Source of the DNA: Streptococcus oricebi
GTDB lineage: Bacteria; Bacillota; Bacilli; Lactobacillales; Streptococcaceae
Direction: 5' to 3'
DNA length: 64,000 nt
Assembly (NCBI RefSeq): GCF_017883985.1
Contig: NZ_PRDG01000002.1
Span: 1-64,000 of the forward strand
How positions within the stretch are numbered: the first letter of the stretch is position 1; each line of letters opens with the position of its first letter. The position numbers and the translations under genes were made by a program. Below, piece by piece: positions 8,871 through 17,298 of this stretch. The notes under the pieces were generated by a model. It saw only the letters and a program-made list of their open reading frames with translations. It searched no databases and was not told the DNA's origin.

Positions 8871-9854
8871 ATGAAGAAAAAAATGATTGCTGGAGCCTTG
8901 GCCCTTGCATCTGCTGCAGTTTTAGCGGCCTGTTCTCAGTCAGCAAATAACAATACCGATATTATTAGTATGAAGGGCGACACGATTACAGTTGGTGAAT
9001 TTTATGACAAGGTAAAGACCAATTCAGCTGCCCAACAAGTTCTCTTGAGCATGGCGATTAAGGACGTCTTTGAAAAGAAATATAGCAAGAATGTCACAGA
9101 TAAAGAAGTCACAGAAGCCTACGACAAGAGTGTTAAATCCTACGGTGATAATTTCCAGCGGGCCCTAGCCCAAGCTGGTCTGAATGAAGACAGCTACCGC
9201 GAGCAAATCAGAACCAATAAGCTGGTTGAGTATGCGGTTAAAAAAGCTGCTGAAAAGGAGCTGACCGACGCCAACTACAAGGCAGCTTATGAAGAGTACA
9301 CGCCAGAAGTAACTGCTCAGATTATCAAGCTAGATAGTGAAGATAAGGCTAAGCAAGTTCTGGAGCAAGTCAAGGCAGAGGGGGCAGATTTTGCCCAGAT
9401 TGCCAAGGATAACTCAACAGATAGTGCCAGCAAGGACAAGGGCGGTGAAATCAAGTTTGACTCAACTACCGCTAATGTAGCAGCGGACCTTAAAAAGGCA
9501 GCATTTAGCTTAGAGCCAAATGCCATTTCTGAGGTAATCAATGTCAAGGAAGGCTATACCGATAGCTACTATATCCTAAAATTGGTCAGCAAGACAGAAA
9601 AGTCAGCCAAGTGGGAAGACTACAAGGAAAAGCTCAAGCAGTCCATCATGACCCAAAAGCAAAATGACCCAAGCTTTATCCAAAGCGTTGTAGCTAAAGA
9701 ATTGCAAGAGGCCAACATCAAGGTTAAGGATCAGGCCTTCCAAAATGTCTTTGCCCAATACATTAGTTCAACTGGTTCATCAGAAGCGTCCTCAACTTCT
9801 AGCTCTAGCGCCAACAGCTCTTCTAGCCAAACGTCATCGTCAGCAGCAGAATAG
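8871..9854 (+). CDS. prsA: Foldase lipoprotein PrsA (parvulin-type prolyl isomerase)
   Basis: PrsA is anchored to the outer face of the membrane and helps secreted proteins fold. The 327-residue precursor has a lipoprotein signal ending in LAAC with the lipid-modified Cys21. The parvulin domain spans about 130-230 (AEGADFAQIAKDNSTD and GGEIKFDS motifs). The C-terminus (about 300-327) is a low-complexity serine-rich tail. The AGGAGGAG ribosome binding site is 9-10 bp before ATG. The stop lies directly upstream of the T-box promoter. Confidence 0.93.
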   Translation: MKKKMIAGALALASAAVLAACSQSANNNTDIISMKGDTITVGEFYDKVKTNSAAQQVLLSMAIKDVFEKKYSKNVTDKEVTEAYDKSVKSYGDNFQRALAQAGLNEDSYREQIRTNKLVEYAVKKAAEKELTDANYKAAYEEYTPEVTAQIIKLDSEDKAKQVLEQVKAEGADFAQIAKDNSTDSASKDKGGEIKFDSTTANVAADLKKAAFSLEPNAISEVINVKEGYTDSYYILKLVSKTEKSAKWEDYKEKLKQSIMTQKQNDPSFIQSVVAKELQEANIKVKDQAFQNVFAQYISSTGSSEASSTSSSSANSSSSQTSSSAAE

Positions 9855-9855
9855 C

Positions 9856-9884
9856 TTGACGAAAGGTTGGAAAGCCAGTATAAT
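9856..9884 (+). promoter_or_regulatory. Promoter of the alanine T-box transcript
   Basis: TTGACG (9856-9861), 17 bp, TATAAT (9879-9884): a near-consensus vegetative promoter starting one base after the prsA stop codon. Transcription should begin near 9891, at the base of T-box stem I. Confidence 0.8.
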
Positions 9885-9890
9885 AAAATC

Positions 9891-10070
9891 ATTGAGAATT
9901 GATAATGACAGATTCTAGCCCAGAGAATTGGCGGTGCTGCGAGCCATCTAGAAGTGATTATCATGCTACTCAAGTTGCAAACTAAAATAGTAAATGAGAA
10001 TGACAAGTTCATTGAATGAAGGTGGTACCGCGGTTTTTCGCCCTTCGTCTGATGAGACTTGTCTTTTTTC
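9891..10070 (+). ncRNA. T-box riboswitch, alanine specifier (GCU)
   Basis: The T-box sequence GAAGGTGGTACCGCG is at 10018-10032. Stem I pairs TTGAG with CTCAA and GATAAT with ATTATC; between them the 3' side of the internal loop reads ATGCTA, giving specifier codon GCT at 9965-9967 followed by the usual purine. The GGTG and GAGCC segments near 9934-9944 fit the distal stem I loop. Uncharged tRNA-Ala would stabilise the antiterminator and open expression of the two genes downstream, the second being alaS. Confidence 0.9.
10002..10069 (+). terminator. Regulated terminator of the T-box
   Basis: GACAAGTTCAT (10002-10012) pairs with ATGAGACTTGTC (10052-10063), followed by TTTTTT. The left arm and the T-box can instead form the antiterminator. 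Confidence 0.8.
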
Positions 10071-10089
10071 GCCCCCATAGGAGGAAAAG

Positions 10090-10587
10090 ATGAAAAGCTA
10101 TCATGTCAAGCAGAAAGTTCGCCTAGGTGGAGAACGGTTTGAAATCTTTGATGCAGCTAACCGCCTAGCCTATCAAGCGGCCGGCTCTTTTCTGAAAATC
10201 CCTAAGACCTTTAAGATTTCTAGGAGCGATGGTTCAGAGGTCGCCAGCATCAAAAAGCAACTCTTGACCTTCCTACCAGGTTTTGAGGTGGTCCTGGCTA
10301 AGGGCAGTCGGTTTCGGATTAAGAAAAAGTGGACCTTTTTTCGGGACCGCTATGAATTAACCGATTTTGATTTGACTGTTCAAGGCAATTTTTGGGATTT
10401 GAAGTTCAAGCTAGTAGACAATCAAAGCCAGCTAGTCGCCGAGATTGACAAGGAACTTTTCCACCTAAGCTCTCATTACAATATCACTATTTTTGATGAG
10501 GCTTACGAAGAATTAGTTATATCCTTAGTTGTGGCTATCGACTATGTCGAGGCCATGGAGGATGCAGCTAATTCCAAAAACCACTAA
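10090..10587 (+). CDS. LURP-one-related (YxjI-like) protein
   Basis: The 165-residue protein shows the tubby-like LURP-one pattern: short beta strands with basic loops (KSYHVKQKV, RFEIFDAANR, RFRIKKKWTFFRDRYEL, GNFWDLKF). No enzyme motif is visible and no molecular function is established for bacterial members. It is the first gene after the alanine T-box and lies 32 bp before alaS, so its expression should rise when charged tRNA-Ala is short. Start ATG is preceded by AGGAGG. Confidence 0.75.
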   Translation: MKSYHVKQKVRLGGERFEIFDAANRLAYQAAGSFLKIPKTFKISRSDGSEVASIKKQLLTFLPGFEVVLAKGSRFRIKKKWTFFRDRYELTDFDLTVQGNFWDLKFKLVDNQSQLVAEIDKELFHLSSHYNITIFDEAYEELVISLVVAIDYVEAMEDAANSKNH

Positions 10588-10619
10588 AATGATTAGATAA
10601 AGATAAGAGGAGAAAAATA

Positions 10620-13238
10620 ATGAAACAAATGACATCTGCACAAGTCCGCCAAATGTGGCTTGATTTCTGGGCTTCAAAGGGCCATAGCGTCGAGCCTTCT
10701 GTCAGCCTAGTTCCGGTCAATGATCCAACCCTACTCTGGATTAACTCCGGGGTGGCAACGCTGAAGAAATACTTTGACGGAACCATTATTCCAGAAAATC
10801 CTAGAATTACCAACGCCCAAAAGGCTATCCGGACCAACGATATCGAAAATGTCGGAAAAACAGCCCGTCACCACACCATGTTTGAGATGTTGGGGAACTT
10901 TTCTATTGGGGACTATTTCCGTGATGAGGCTATCGGTTGGGCCTATGAACTTTTGACCAGTCCAGAATGGTTTGATTTTCCTAAGGACAAGCTTTATATG
11001 ACCTACTATCCAGATGATAAGGACTCCTATAACCGTTGGATTGAAGTCGGAGTAGACCCTAGCCATCTCATTCCAATTGAGGACAATTTCTGGGAAATCG
11101 GAGCTGGTCCTTCAGGTCCGGATACGGAAATTTTCTTTGATCGAGGACCAGCCTTTGACCCTGAAAACATCGGCCTACGCCTTTTGGCTGAGGATATTGA
11201 AAATGACCGCTATATTGAGATTTGGAATATCGTCCTATCTCAATTCAACGCTGATCCTGACCTACCGCGGAGCGAGTATAAGGAGCTTCCTCACAAAAAT
11301 ATTGATACGGGAGCAGGCTTGGAGCGCCTAGTAGCGGTTATCCAGGGAGCCAAGACTAACTTTGAAACCGACCTCTTTATGCCCATTATTCGTGAGGTCG
11401 AGCATCTATCAGGCAAGGTTTACGACCAAGACGGAGATAATATGAGCTTTAAGGTCATTGCCGACCATATTCGCTCCCTCTCCTTTGCTATTGGCGATGG
11501 GGCCCTCCCGGGTAATGAAGGCCGGGGCTATGTGCTACGCCGTCTCCTGCGTCGGGCCTCCATGCATGGCCAAAAACTAGGAATTACTGGTCCCTTCCTC
11601 TATAAACTGGTCCCAACAGTCGGCAAGATTATGGAATCCTACTATCCAGAAGTCCTAGAAAGACAGGCCTTCATCGAGAAGATTATCAAGAGTGAGGAAG
11701 AGTCCTTTGCCCGGACCCTGCATTCTGGCCAGCATTTTGCTGAACAAATGGCAGCCCAACTCAAGGCAGAAAATAAGACAGAACTAGCGGGAGCAGATGT
11801 CTTTAAACTTTATGATACCTATGGTTTCCCAGTTGAATTGACCGAAGAAATCGCTCAAGAAATGGGCTTGACCATTGACCGGGCAGGCTTTGAAGCAGCT
11901 ATGAAGGAGCAGCAAGAGCGAGCACGAGCTTCAGTTGTCAAAGGTGGCTCTATGGGCATGCAAAATGAAACCCTGCAAGCTATTACAGTGGAGAGCCGTT
12001 TCAACTATGAAAAAGAAGCCCTATCTAGTCAGCTTCTTGCCATCGTAGCAGACGACCAAGAAGTAGCAGAAGTTGCCGCAGGTACAGCCCACCTTATCTT
12101 TGCAGAAACACCATTCTACGCTGAAATGGGGGGACAAGTAGCCGACCATGGTCAAATTTTAGACCAAACAGGAAAACTCCTTGCCCAAGTCCTAGATGTT
12201 CAAAAGGCACCGAATGGCCAAGCCCTGCACAAGGTAGAGGTTCTAGCACCGCTAGCTGTCAATGAGAACTACCAGCTTGAAATCGACCACAGTCGTCGCC
12301 ACCGGGTCATGAAGAACCACACAGCCACCCACTTGCTCCATGCGGCTCTTCACAATGTTTTGGGCAACCACGCAACTCAGGCCGGCTCACTCAATGAAGT
12401 GGACTTCCTTCGCTTTGACTTTACCCATTTCCAAGCAGTTAGTCCAGATGAACTCCGCAGAATTGAGCAGGAGGTCAATGAAAAGATCTGGGAGGCCCTA
12501 GCCATTGAAACGGTTGAGACAGACATCGAAAGCGCCAAGGAAATGGGGGCTATGGCCCTCTTTGGAGAAAAATACGGTAAGAATGTTCGGGTCGTGACCA
12601 TCGGTGATTACTCTATCGAGCTCTGTGGAGGGACCCATGTTGGCAACACTTCCGAAATCGGTATCTTCAAGATTGTCAAGGAAGAAGGAATTGGTTCAGG
12701 AACTCGCCGGATTGTAGCTGTGACCAGCAAGGAAGCCTTTGAAGCCTACCGGGAAGAAGAAGAGGCCCTTAAGGCTATCGCTAGCACCCTTAAGGCGCCA
12801 CAAATCAAGGAAGTTCCCTATAAGGTAGAGGCCCTCCAAGAGCAAGTTCGTCAACTGCAAAAGGAAAACGAAGCGCTCAAGGCCAAGGCTGCTGCGGCTG
12901 CCTCTGGTGAGATTTTCAAGACTGTCCAAGAAGTGGCAGGCAAGACCTTTATCGCTAGTCAGGTCTCTGTCTCTGACGCTGGGGCCCTAAGGACCTACGC
13001 AGATACTTGGAAGCAAAAAGACTATTCAGATGTCTTGGTTTTAGTAGCAGCAATCGGTGACAAGGTCAATGTCCTGGTAGCAAGCAAGACCAAGGAGGTC
13101 CATGCTGGAAATCTGATTAAAGAACTAGCTCCAATCGTCGATGGACGAGGAGGAGGAAAACCAGATATGGCCATGGCCGGAGGTAGCAAGCAAGCTGCCA
13201 TCCAGGACCTCTTAAATGCCGTAGCTGATAAACTATAA
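10620..13238 (+). CDS. alaS: Alanyl-tRNA synthetase
   Basis: AlaRS charges tRNA-Ala and edits Ser/Gly mischarging. At 872 residues it has the full architecture: class II catalytic core ([17 protein letters not shown] near residues 79-95), tRNA-binding region, editing domain with zinc ligands HTATH (from His567) and CGGTH (from Cys669), and the C-terminal C-Ala domain with the glycine-rich [13 protein letters not shown] near the end. GAGGAG precedes the ATG. It is the second gene of the T-box transcript, matching the GCU specifier. Confidence 0.97.
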   Translation: MKQMTSAQVRQMWLDFWASKGHSVEPSVSLVPVNDPTLLWINSGVATLKKYFDGTIIPENPRITNAQKAIRTNDIENVGKTARHHTMFEMLGNFSIGDYFRDEAIGWAYELLTSPEWFDFPKDKLYMTYYPDDKDSYNRWIEVGVDPSHLIPIEDNFWEIGAGPSGPDTEIFFDRGPAFDPENIGLRLLAEDIENDRYIEIWNIVLSQFNADPDLPRSEYKELPHKNIDTGAGLERLVAVIQGAKTNFETDLFMPIIREVEHLSGKVYDQDGDNMSFKVIADHIRSLSFAIGDGALPGNEGRGYVLRRLLRRASMHGQKLGITGPFLYKLVPTVGKIMESYYPEVLERQAFIEKIIKSEEESFARTLHSGQHFAEQMAAQLKAENKTELAGADVFKLYDTYGFPVELTEEIAQEMGLTIDRAGFEAAMKEQQERARASVVKGGSMGMQNETLQAITVESRFNYEKEALSSQLLAIVADDQEVAEVAAGTAHLIFAETPFYAEMGGQVADHGQILDQTGKLLAQVLDVQKAPNGQALHKVEVLAPLAVNENYQLEIDHSRRHRVMKNHTATHLLHAALHNVLGNHATQAGSLNEVDFLRFDFTHFQAVSPDELRRIEQEVNEKIWEALAIETVETDIESAKEMGAMALFGEKYGKNVRVVTIGDYSIELCGGTHVGNTSEIGIFKIVKEEGIGSGTRRIVAVTSKEAFEAYREEEEALKAIASTLKAPQIKEVPYKVEALQEQVRQLQKENEALKAKAAAAASGEIFKTVQEVAGKTFIASQVSVSDAGALRTYADTWKQKDYSDVLVLVAAIGDKVNVLVASKTKEVHAGNLIKELAPIVDGRGGGKPDMAMAGGSKQAAIQDLLNAVADKL

Positions 13239-13250
13239 AAGATATAAGAA

Positions 13251-13285
13251 AATAAGCTAGGAAGGCACTTCCTAGCTTATTTTTA
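13251..13285 (+). terminator. Terminator of alaS (probably bidirectional)
   Basis: Perfect stem AATAAGCTAGGAA (13251-13263) with TTCCTAGCTTATT (13269-13281), then TTTAT. On the minus strand the T-rich flank would also serve the 54-aa gene at 13306-13470. Confidence 0.85.
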
Positions 13286-13305
13286 TAGATGGCTCCTATC
13301 CGAAC

Positions 13306-13470
13306 TCAAGCATGTTTGGAACGGAATTCGAGATAGCGGATGATGACTCCTGCTAGGACGAATAGAATCCAAGCGGGGTGCCATAAGTTGAAGAAAAAAC
13401 CTAGAATAAGGTAAGTAACAGTAGTCAAGCCCCAGATAAGGCCTGAAATCGCTTTGACATCATGTTTCAT
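13306..13470 (-). CDS. Small membrane protein (54 aa), function unknown
   Basis: A short minus-strand reading frame begins MKHDVKAISGLIWGL and ends LEFRSKHA. It has two hydrophobic helices (about 9-27 and 31-46). An AAAGGTGG ribosome binding site precedes the ATG, and a full promoter (TTGATT, 17 bp, TATAAT) is located upstream, so it looks real despite its size. I know no function. It is divergent from the XRE regulator gene and convergent with alaS. Confidence 0.65.
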   Translation of the reverse strand: MKHDVKAISGLIWGLTTVTYLILGFFFNLWHPAWILFVLAGVIIRYLEFRSKHA

Positions 13471-13516
13471 CCTTGTCTACCACCTTTCTTTGGTATTGTA
13501 AACTACTTCTACTTTC

Positions 13517-13545
13517 ATTATAGAACAATAAGCTAAAAAAATCAA
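13517..13545 (-). promoter_or_regulatory. Promoter of the 54-aa membrane protein gene
   Basis: On the minus strand TTGATT (13545-13540), 17 bp, TATAAT (13522-13517), 47 bp before the start codon. Confidence 0.65.
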
Positions 13546-13604
13546 CAAACTAGACAAAAAGAGTATACTGTCTATTTTTTAAAATGACAAAAATAATAGT
13601 TTTT

Positions 13605-13646
13605 TTGACAATGATACTTGTCAAAAAGACAAAGAAATGTTACAAT
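13605..13646 (+). promoter_or_regulatory. Promoter and palindromic operator of the XRE regulator
   Basis: TTGACAATGATACTTGTCAA (13605-13624) is a perfect 7-bp inverted repeat with a 6-bp spacer. Its right arm supplies a -35 (TTGTCA 13618-13623) placed 17 bp before TACAAT (13641-13646, with TGT in front). A second, looser pair TAGACA/TGTCTA is at 13551-13574. The layout suggests autorepression by the XRE protein. About 100 nt of leader with short hairpins follow before the start codon. Confidence 0.6.
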
Positions 13647-13754
13647 ATTAGTGAAGAGGAGTTGAGGAGCTAGGAAAGAAAGCTCTAAACCCCTTCGTCA
13701 AAGGGAAAAGCAGATTTTCCATGCGCTAATCGTAGTGGATAAAGGAGTGAGGAG

Positions 13755-13973
13755 ATGATTCAGTTAAAAAATCGGCTCAAGGAGTTGCGGGCCAGAGACG
13801 GGCTCAATCAGACTGAACTGGCTAAAAAAGCAGGGGTTTCCCGTCAGACAATTAGCCTGATTGAGCGCGGAGAGTATACGCCGTCGGTTCTTATTGCCTT
13901 AAAAATTGCCAAGATTTTCGGAGAAAATTTGGAGGCAGTTTTTCGCTTAGAAGAGGAGAAGAAAGAAAAATGA
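13755..13973 (+). CDS. XRE-family HTH transcriptional regulator
   Basis: The 72-residue protein is a single Cro/CI-type HTH domain (NQTELAKKAGVSRQTISLIE at about 18-37) with a short charged tail. Such small regulators paired with DUF3169 membrane proteins are common in streptococci. The stop overlaps the next start by 4 bp (ATGA). The last 100 bp of the gene region occur again at 16218-16317. Likely role: repressor of its own operon through the palindrome upstream. Confidence 0.88.
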   Translation: MIQLKNRLKELRARDGLNQTELAKKAGVSRQTISLIERGEYTPSVLIALKIAKIFGENLEAVFRLEEEKKEK

Positions 13974-13979
13974 AAAGAA
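13880..13979 (+). repeat. 100-bp direct repeat, copy 1 (XRE 3' end)
   Basis: This stretch covers the last 30 codons of the XRE gene and the first codons of the DUF3169 gene. It recurs at 16218-16317 with a single difference (C at 13944, T at 16282). Confidence 0.9.
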
Positions 13980-14677
13980 AAGTAAAATTCCTTTTGCTAC
14001 TGGTCCTATCAATGGCTCTAGGTCTGGTTATGGGCATGATTAAAGGAGAAAACATCAACTTCTCAAGCTTTTATCAAAGTGGGGTAGTCAAGATTCTTAT
14101 TCTGGTCTCCCTTCTTACTAGCCTAGTTGCCATGTTTTATCTCTTAGGGCAAAGCCGTAAGATTTACCGCCAACAGCAGGTAGAAGTCGATGAGGAAAGG
14201 GCCTACCTGCTCTACAGAAAGGCTTATCGGAGCTTGGGTTATAGTTCCGTATTCTCAAACCTTTATCAGGTGTTGGTTATTGTGAGCCTTTTCTTGTCTG
14301 TCAGAATTAGGGAGAGTAGTTTCTCTTTTGATTTGCTCCCTCTGATATTCATGCTAATCAGTTTTCTCTACTATTTCCCTTTAAGAAAAGCCCTTAAAGA
14401 ATTGCGAGGTATCGACTTTCCGCTATTTCCTTGGCCAGAGGATTCGCTGCGCTTGGTGCAAAGCTATGATGAGGCAGAAAAGGAGGTCAATTTTGAAGAG
14501 AGTTTTCTCATTCTTTTCCGTCTAAATCAAGTGGTTATCCCAGTTGTCTATTTTGTGATTATAATAGCATCTGTGTTGCTTGGTCAATTACAATGGCTAG
14601 CCATAGTAGCAGTAGCGGTTATCCACCTCTACATCAATATCATGTCCTATCGCATCGTTAAACGCTATTACTCCTAG
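13970..14677 (+). CDS. DUF3169 family membrane protein
   Basis: The 235-residue protein has about six hydrophobic segments (near 7-24, 41-62, 99-115, 122-139, 188-205 and 210-227). The size, the topology and the 4-bp overlap with an XRE regulator are the hallmark of the DUF3169 pair. Function is not established; these pairs are suspected to take part in stress or immunity-type responses. The next gene, a CPBP protease, starts 46 bp later. Confidence 0.75.
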   Translation: MKRKVKFLLLLVLSMALGLVMGMIKGENINFSSFYQSGVVKILILVSLLTSLVAMFYLLGQSRKIYRQQQVEVDEERAYLLYRKAYRSLGYSSVFSNLYQVLVIVSLFLSVRIRESSFSFDLLPLIFMLISFLYYFPLRKALKELRGIDFPLFPWPEDSLRLVQSYDEAEKEVNFEESFLILFRLNQVVIPVVYFVIIIASVLLGQLQWLAIVAVAVIHLYINIMSYRIVKRYYS

Positions 14678-14723
14678 GGGCGATTTTTGTCAATTTTAGT
14701 TTCTTTCATCTTAAGGAGGTCTT

Positions 14724-15431
14724 ATGATTAAAACTAGTAAAATTCTCTTAAATTTAGGTAAGGTTGTAGCCCTTGTCTTGGTGACCATCTTCCTTAATTC
14801 TCTACCAATGTTGCTGATTGCTCGAAATGATGTTCTCAGTCTGCCGGTAAAGATATTAGCCAGTCTATTTTATATTGCGATTATCCTCATTTTCTATAGC
14901 TTTATTTGGCGCTATTATCAAAAGCAACAACCCCTAGAAATTAGGGAGCAAAAGTTTGGTTGGAAGGATTTTGGTATTGCCCTGCTCTATTCTTTGGTCG
15001 GTCGGGTCATCGCTATACTCGCTACGTTCTTGCTCCGCTTGATGACTGGCCAGCAGGAGACTGCTAATGATAGGATGATTCAGTCTGTCGGTCAGGGACA
15101 AGGACATATTTTTCCGGCCTTCATCATCTTCTTTGTCTTGACCATAGGTGTTTTTGCTCCGATTTTGGAAGAATTGACCTTCCGGGGCCTCCCTCAAACT
15201 TTCTTTATCAAGGGGAAAGCAAGTAAGATCATCGGAGCAATTCTGACGTCCCTGGTTTTTGGAATCTTGCATACCAGTAAGCTGATTGAACTTCCTGTCT
15301 ATTTCCTGCTTGGCCTCCTATTTTATTTAAGTTTTCAACGTCGGGGCAATATTAAGGATTCGATTGCTGTCCATATTCTCAATAATCTTCCAGCTGCTAT
15401 TCTTTTAGCCATTAGCTTATTTAACCAATAA
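14724..15431 (+). CDS. CPBP family intramembrane glutamic endopeptidase
   Basis: This 235-residue polytopic protein carries the CPBP (Abi/CAAX protease) motifs: EELTFRG (EExxxR, near residue 151), FGILHTS near residue 179, and the C-terminal VHILNNLP. These Glu and His residues form the membrane-embedded active site. Streptococcal members often sit beside bacteriocin or small regulator genes, where they give self-immunity or process peptides; no bacteriocin gene is seen here. ATG is preceded by AAGGAGG. Confidence 0.88.
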   Translation: MIKTSKILLNLGKVVALVLVTIFLNSLPMLLIARNDVLSLPVKILASLFYIAIILIFYSFIWRYYQKQQPLEIREQKFGWKDFGIALLYSLVGRVIAILATFLLRLMTGQQETANDRMIQSVGQGQGHIFPAFIIFFVLTIGVFAPILEELTFRGLPQTFFIKGKASKIIGAILTSLVFGILHTSKLIELPVYFLLGLLFYLSFQRRGNIKDSIAVHILNNLPAAILLAISLFNQ

Positions 15432-15441
15432 TCATCAAAGA

Positions 15442-15490
15442 AAAACTTCCAAAGAGTCTGATAAAAAGTCAGCTTCTTTGGAAGTTTTTT
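15442..15490 (+). terminator. Terminator after the first CPBP gene
   Basis: AAAACTTCCAAAGA (15442-15455) pairs with TCTTTGGAAGTTTT (15475-15488), followed by T residues. It ends the XRE-DUF3169-CPBP transcript. Confidence 0.85.
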
Positions 15491-15594
15491 CTGATTTTTG
15501 CAAGCTTTGCTTCTCTTTGTCTAAAAATAATCTTTTCTTTCTGACCTATTTATGATAAGATATATTTATATAAAATTATAAAAAGGTAGATTTT

Positions 15595-16240
15595 ATGAAA
15601 GAAGTAAAGCGAATATTTAGAAATAGCTGTAAATTAGGGCTCCTCTTTGTTTTTTTATTAGCCTGTCGTTTTTGGGCCCAGGGCCTCACAGCTTGGCTGG
15701 CAACTGGAGGGATGAAGGCTCAGTTCAAAGGGGTTATCTTCTCTATGTTAATCCTAGCTGCTTGTCTAGTAGGGATTAGCTCCCATTATTTCTCCTATGA
15801 GGAAAAAAGGGTGGAAAAAGAAGGACTGTCAATCCTAGACGGCCTATTCATTCTTTGCTTTTTTACTCTGGATCGACTCTTTCTCTGGTTGGGACTGCCT
15901 GTGCTGGAGCACCTTCTTGGTCCTGGTCTAGTCAGCTATGAAGCAGGTCTCTTGGCCACTGCCAAGCAGATTTCCCAGCAATTTTTTGCAGCTGGCCTCC
16001 TCTATGTCATGATTATCAGCCTTGTTTTACCAAGTTTTACCAATTTTGGAGGAGCTGATTTTCCGTGGCTTTATGACCTATTATTTCTTCCAGCCCCAGG
16101 ACAAACTAGTCTTAGCCCTCCTAAGCTCAGCCCTTTTTGCCCTCGGTCGCTTTCCGACAACGATTTTTGCCTTCCTCTTTGATTTTGGCTTGGGTCTCAT
16201 CTTTTATGGAGCTTATTGCCGTCGGTTCTTATTGCCTTAA
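15595..16240 (+). pseudogene. Second CPBP protease gene, frameshifted and truncated
   Basis: The reading frame starts at 15595 and encodes a polytopic N-terminal half. At 16024-16043 the 10-bp unit GTTTTACCAA is present twice. With one unit the frame would read LVLPILEELIFRG, the CPBP active-site motif; with two it shifts and reaches a stop at 16182. The continuation (EELIFRGFMTYYFF and on) lies in another frame and ends at 16240 inside the copied XRE sequence, so the last helices and the conserved C-terminal His/Asn motif are lost. Two independent lesions make it nonfunctional as it stands. Confidence 0.8.
16024..16043 (+). repeat. 10-bp tandem duplication causing a frameshift
   Basis: GTTTTACCAA occurs at 16024-16033 and again at 16034-16043. 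Removing one copy restores the frame across the CPBP EExxxR motif. Confidence 0.9.
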
Positions 16241-16317
16241 AAATTGCCAAGATTTTCGGAGAAAATTTGGAGGCAGTTTTTTGCTTAGAAGAGGAGAAGA
16301 AAGAAAAATGAAAAGAA
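16218..16317 (+). repeat. 100-bp direct repeat, copy 2 (XRE 3' end remnant)
   Basis: 99 of 100 bases match 13880-13979, including the ATG of the DUF3169 gene, which here runs into a stop after six codons (16308-16328). The copy is joined to the broken CPBP gene upstream and to the A+T-rich cassette downstream. Confidence 0.9.
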
Positions 16318-16383
16318 GAACAAAGTAGCTATCACGGTCGGTTGAGTTAAGTTATCTTAAATATTAAATTTACTACTTTATAG

Positions 16384-16432
16384 TTGACATTTGGATAAAA
16401 AATAAGATAAAATATAACTAATATAGTTGGAG
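16384..16432 (+). promoter_or_regulatory. Promoter, operator-like palindrome and RBS of the three-gene cassette
   Basis: TTGACA (16384-16389), 18 bp, TAAAAT (16408-16413). AACTA-ATA-TAGTT (16416-16428) is a short palindrome at the expected transcription start, a typical place for autoregulation. GGAG (16429-16432) lies 9 bp before a TTG start at 16442. Confidence 0.55.
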
Positions 16433-16441
16433 ATTTTAATT

Positions 16442-16966
16442 TTGAATACAATTATACCATTATTTCATTGTAACAAAGAGGAAATATTAGAAGAACTTTT
16501 GAATAAACGCTTAGTTATTAGCCGCCATCAAGATGATGCAGACTGGGGTGGAGAAGGTATGTATTTTTGGGATAATAAAGCTAATGCTAATTATTGGAAA
16601 TCTATAAAAGGTGGAAATACAGGAATAATAAAGTGTTATATTTCTTTTGATGATGAAAATGAGCTATTAGATTTAACCGATTTGGAACATGAAAGACGTA
16701 TAGACAAATTGATTAAGTTGGTTTCTAAGCAAAAAAAATATCCTTCTTTGGCAATGGGAAGTAGAGGAAAAAAAATAGATTTTTACTGTGATAAATTGGG
16801 GATTAAATTAGTTAAGTTTTTTGCTAAGTATCCTCATACACCTAACACAGACCTCATATCTTCTAATAGCAGTAGTAAGAAAGAAAGACTTACTAACCAA
16901 ATTAAAGCTATTTATTGTATTAAAAAAGGAAATGATAGTTTGTTTCAAATCGTTTGTAAAATGTAG
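16442..16966 (+). CDS. Putative ADP-ribosyltransferase-fold toxin of a TAC-like cassette
   Basis: The 174-residue product begins IIPLFHCNKEEIL and then has GGEGMYFWDNKANANYW (36-52). An FH pair (His9) followed about 30 residues later by GxGxYF plus an Asn/Ala-rich helix is the pattern of ART-fold proteins such as the DUF3990 and DarT-like groups. A clear C-terminal catalytic Glu is not seen; the IKAIYCIKKG strand near the end is where it would be expected. The TTG start at 16442 is preferred over TTG 16427 because of the GGAG spacing. The gene is very A+T-rich compared with the backbone and lies 21 bp before the next cassette gene. Function as a toxin is inferred from fold and neighbours. Confidence 0.45.
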   Translation: MNTIIPLFHCNKEEILEELLNKRLVISRHQDDADWGGEGMYFWDNKANANYWKSIKGGNTGIIKCYISFDDENELLDLTDLEHERRIDKLIKLVSKQKKYPSLAMGSRGKKIDFYCDKLGIKLVKFFAKYPHTPNTDLISSNSSSKKERLTNQIKAIYCIKKGNDSLFQIVCKM

Positions 16967-16987
16967 ATTCAAAAAAAGGAGGACGCT

Positions 16988-17293
16988 ATGTCAGTTATAG
17001 ATAGAATAGATGATTTAATTGCTAAAATTGAGAGTGGAGACGACGAGTTCCTAGAGGAACTTGCAAAAAATTATGAAGATTTTCTTCAAAATGAAAAAAT
17101 TAGTGAATTAGACAGGGTCACTATGCAAATCTCGCTAGATACCTCAGATAAGATACAAAATAACTCATTGCATGATAAGAACTTTAATACAGATAAAAGC
17201 ACAGGAAAAAATTTATTTGAGAAACAATATAAAATTTATATTGATGCTACAAAGATTTTAAATAATAAATTGGATACTTTGAAGGCGGCATAA
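16988..17293 (+). CDS. Small acidic protein, putative antitoxin of the TAC-like cassette
   Basis: This is a 101-residue, hydrophilic and largely helical protein with an acidic N-terminal half (MSVIDRIDDLIAKIESGDDE) and a lysine-containing C-terminal tail ending NNKLDTLKAA. I recognise no family. AAAGGAGG precedes the ATG. It lies between the ART-like gene and the SecB-like gene, 5 bp from the latter. In toxin-antitoxin-chaperone systems this position belongs to an unstable antitoxin whose C-terminal tail is bound by the chaperone; that role is inferred from context only. Confidence 0.5.
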   Translation: MSVIDRIDDLIAKIESGDDEFLEELAKNYEDFLQNEKISELDRVTMQISLDTSDKIQNNSLHDKNFNTDKSTGKNLFEKQYKIYIDATKILNNKLDTLKAA

Positions 17294-17298
17294 ACAAA

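Noticed and set aside
16137..16328. 63-codon frame across the CPBP remnant and XRE repeat
   Set aside because: A chance fusion of two remnants in a frame used by neither gene.
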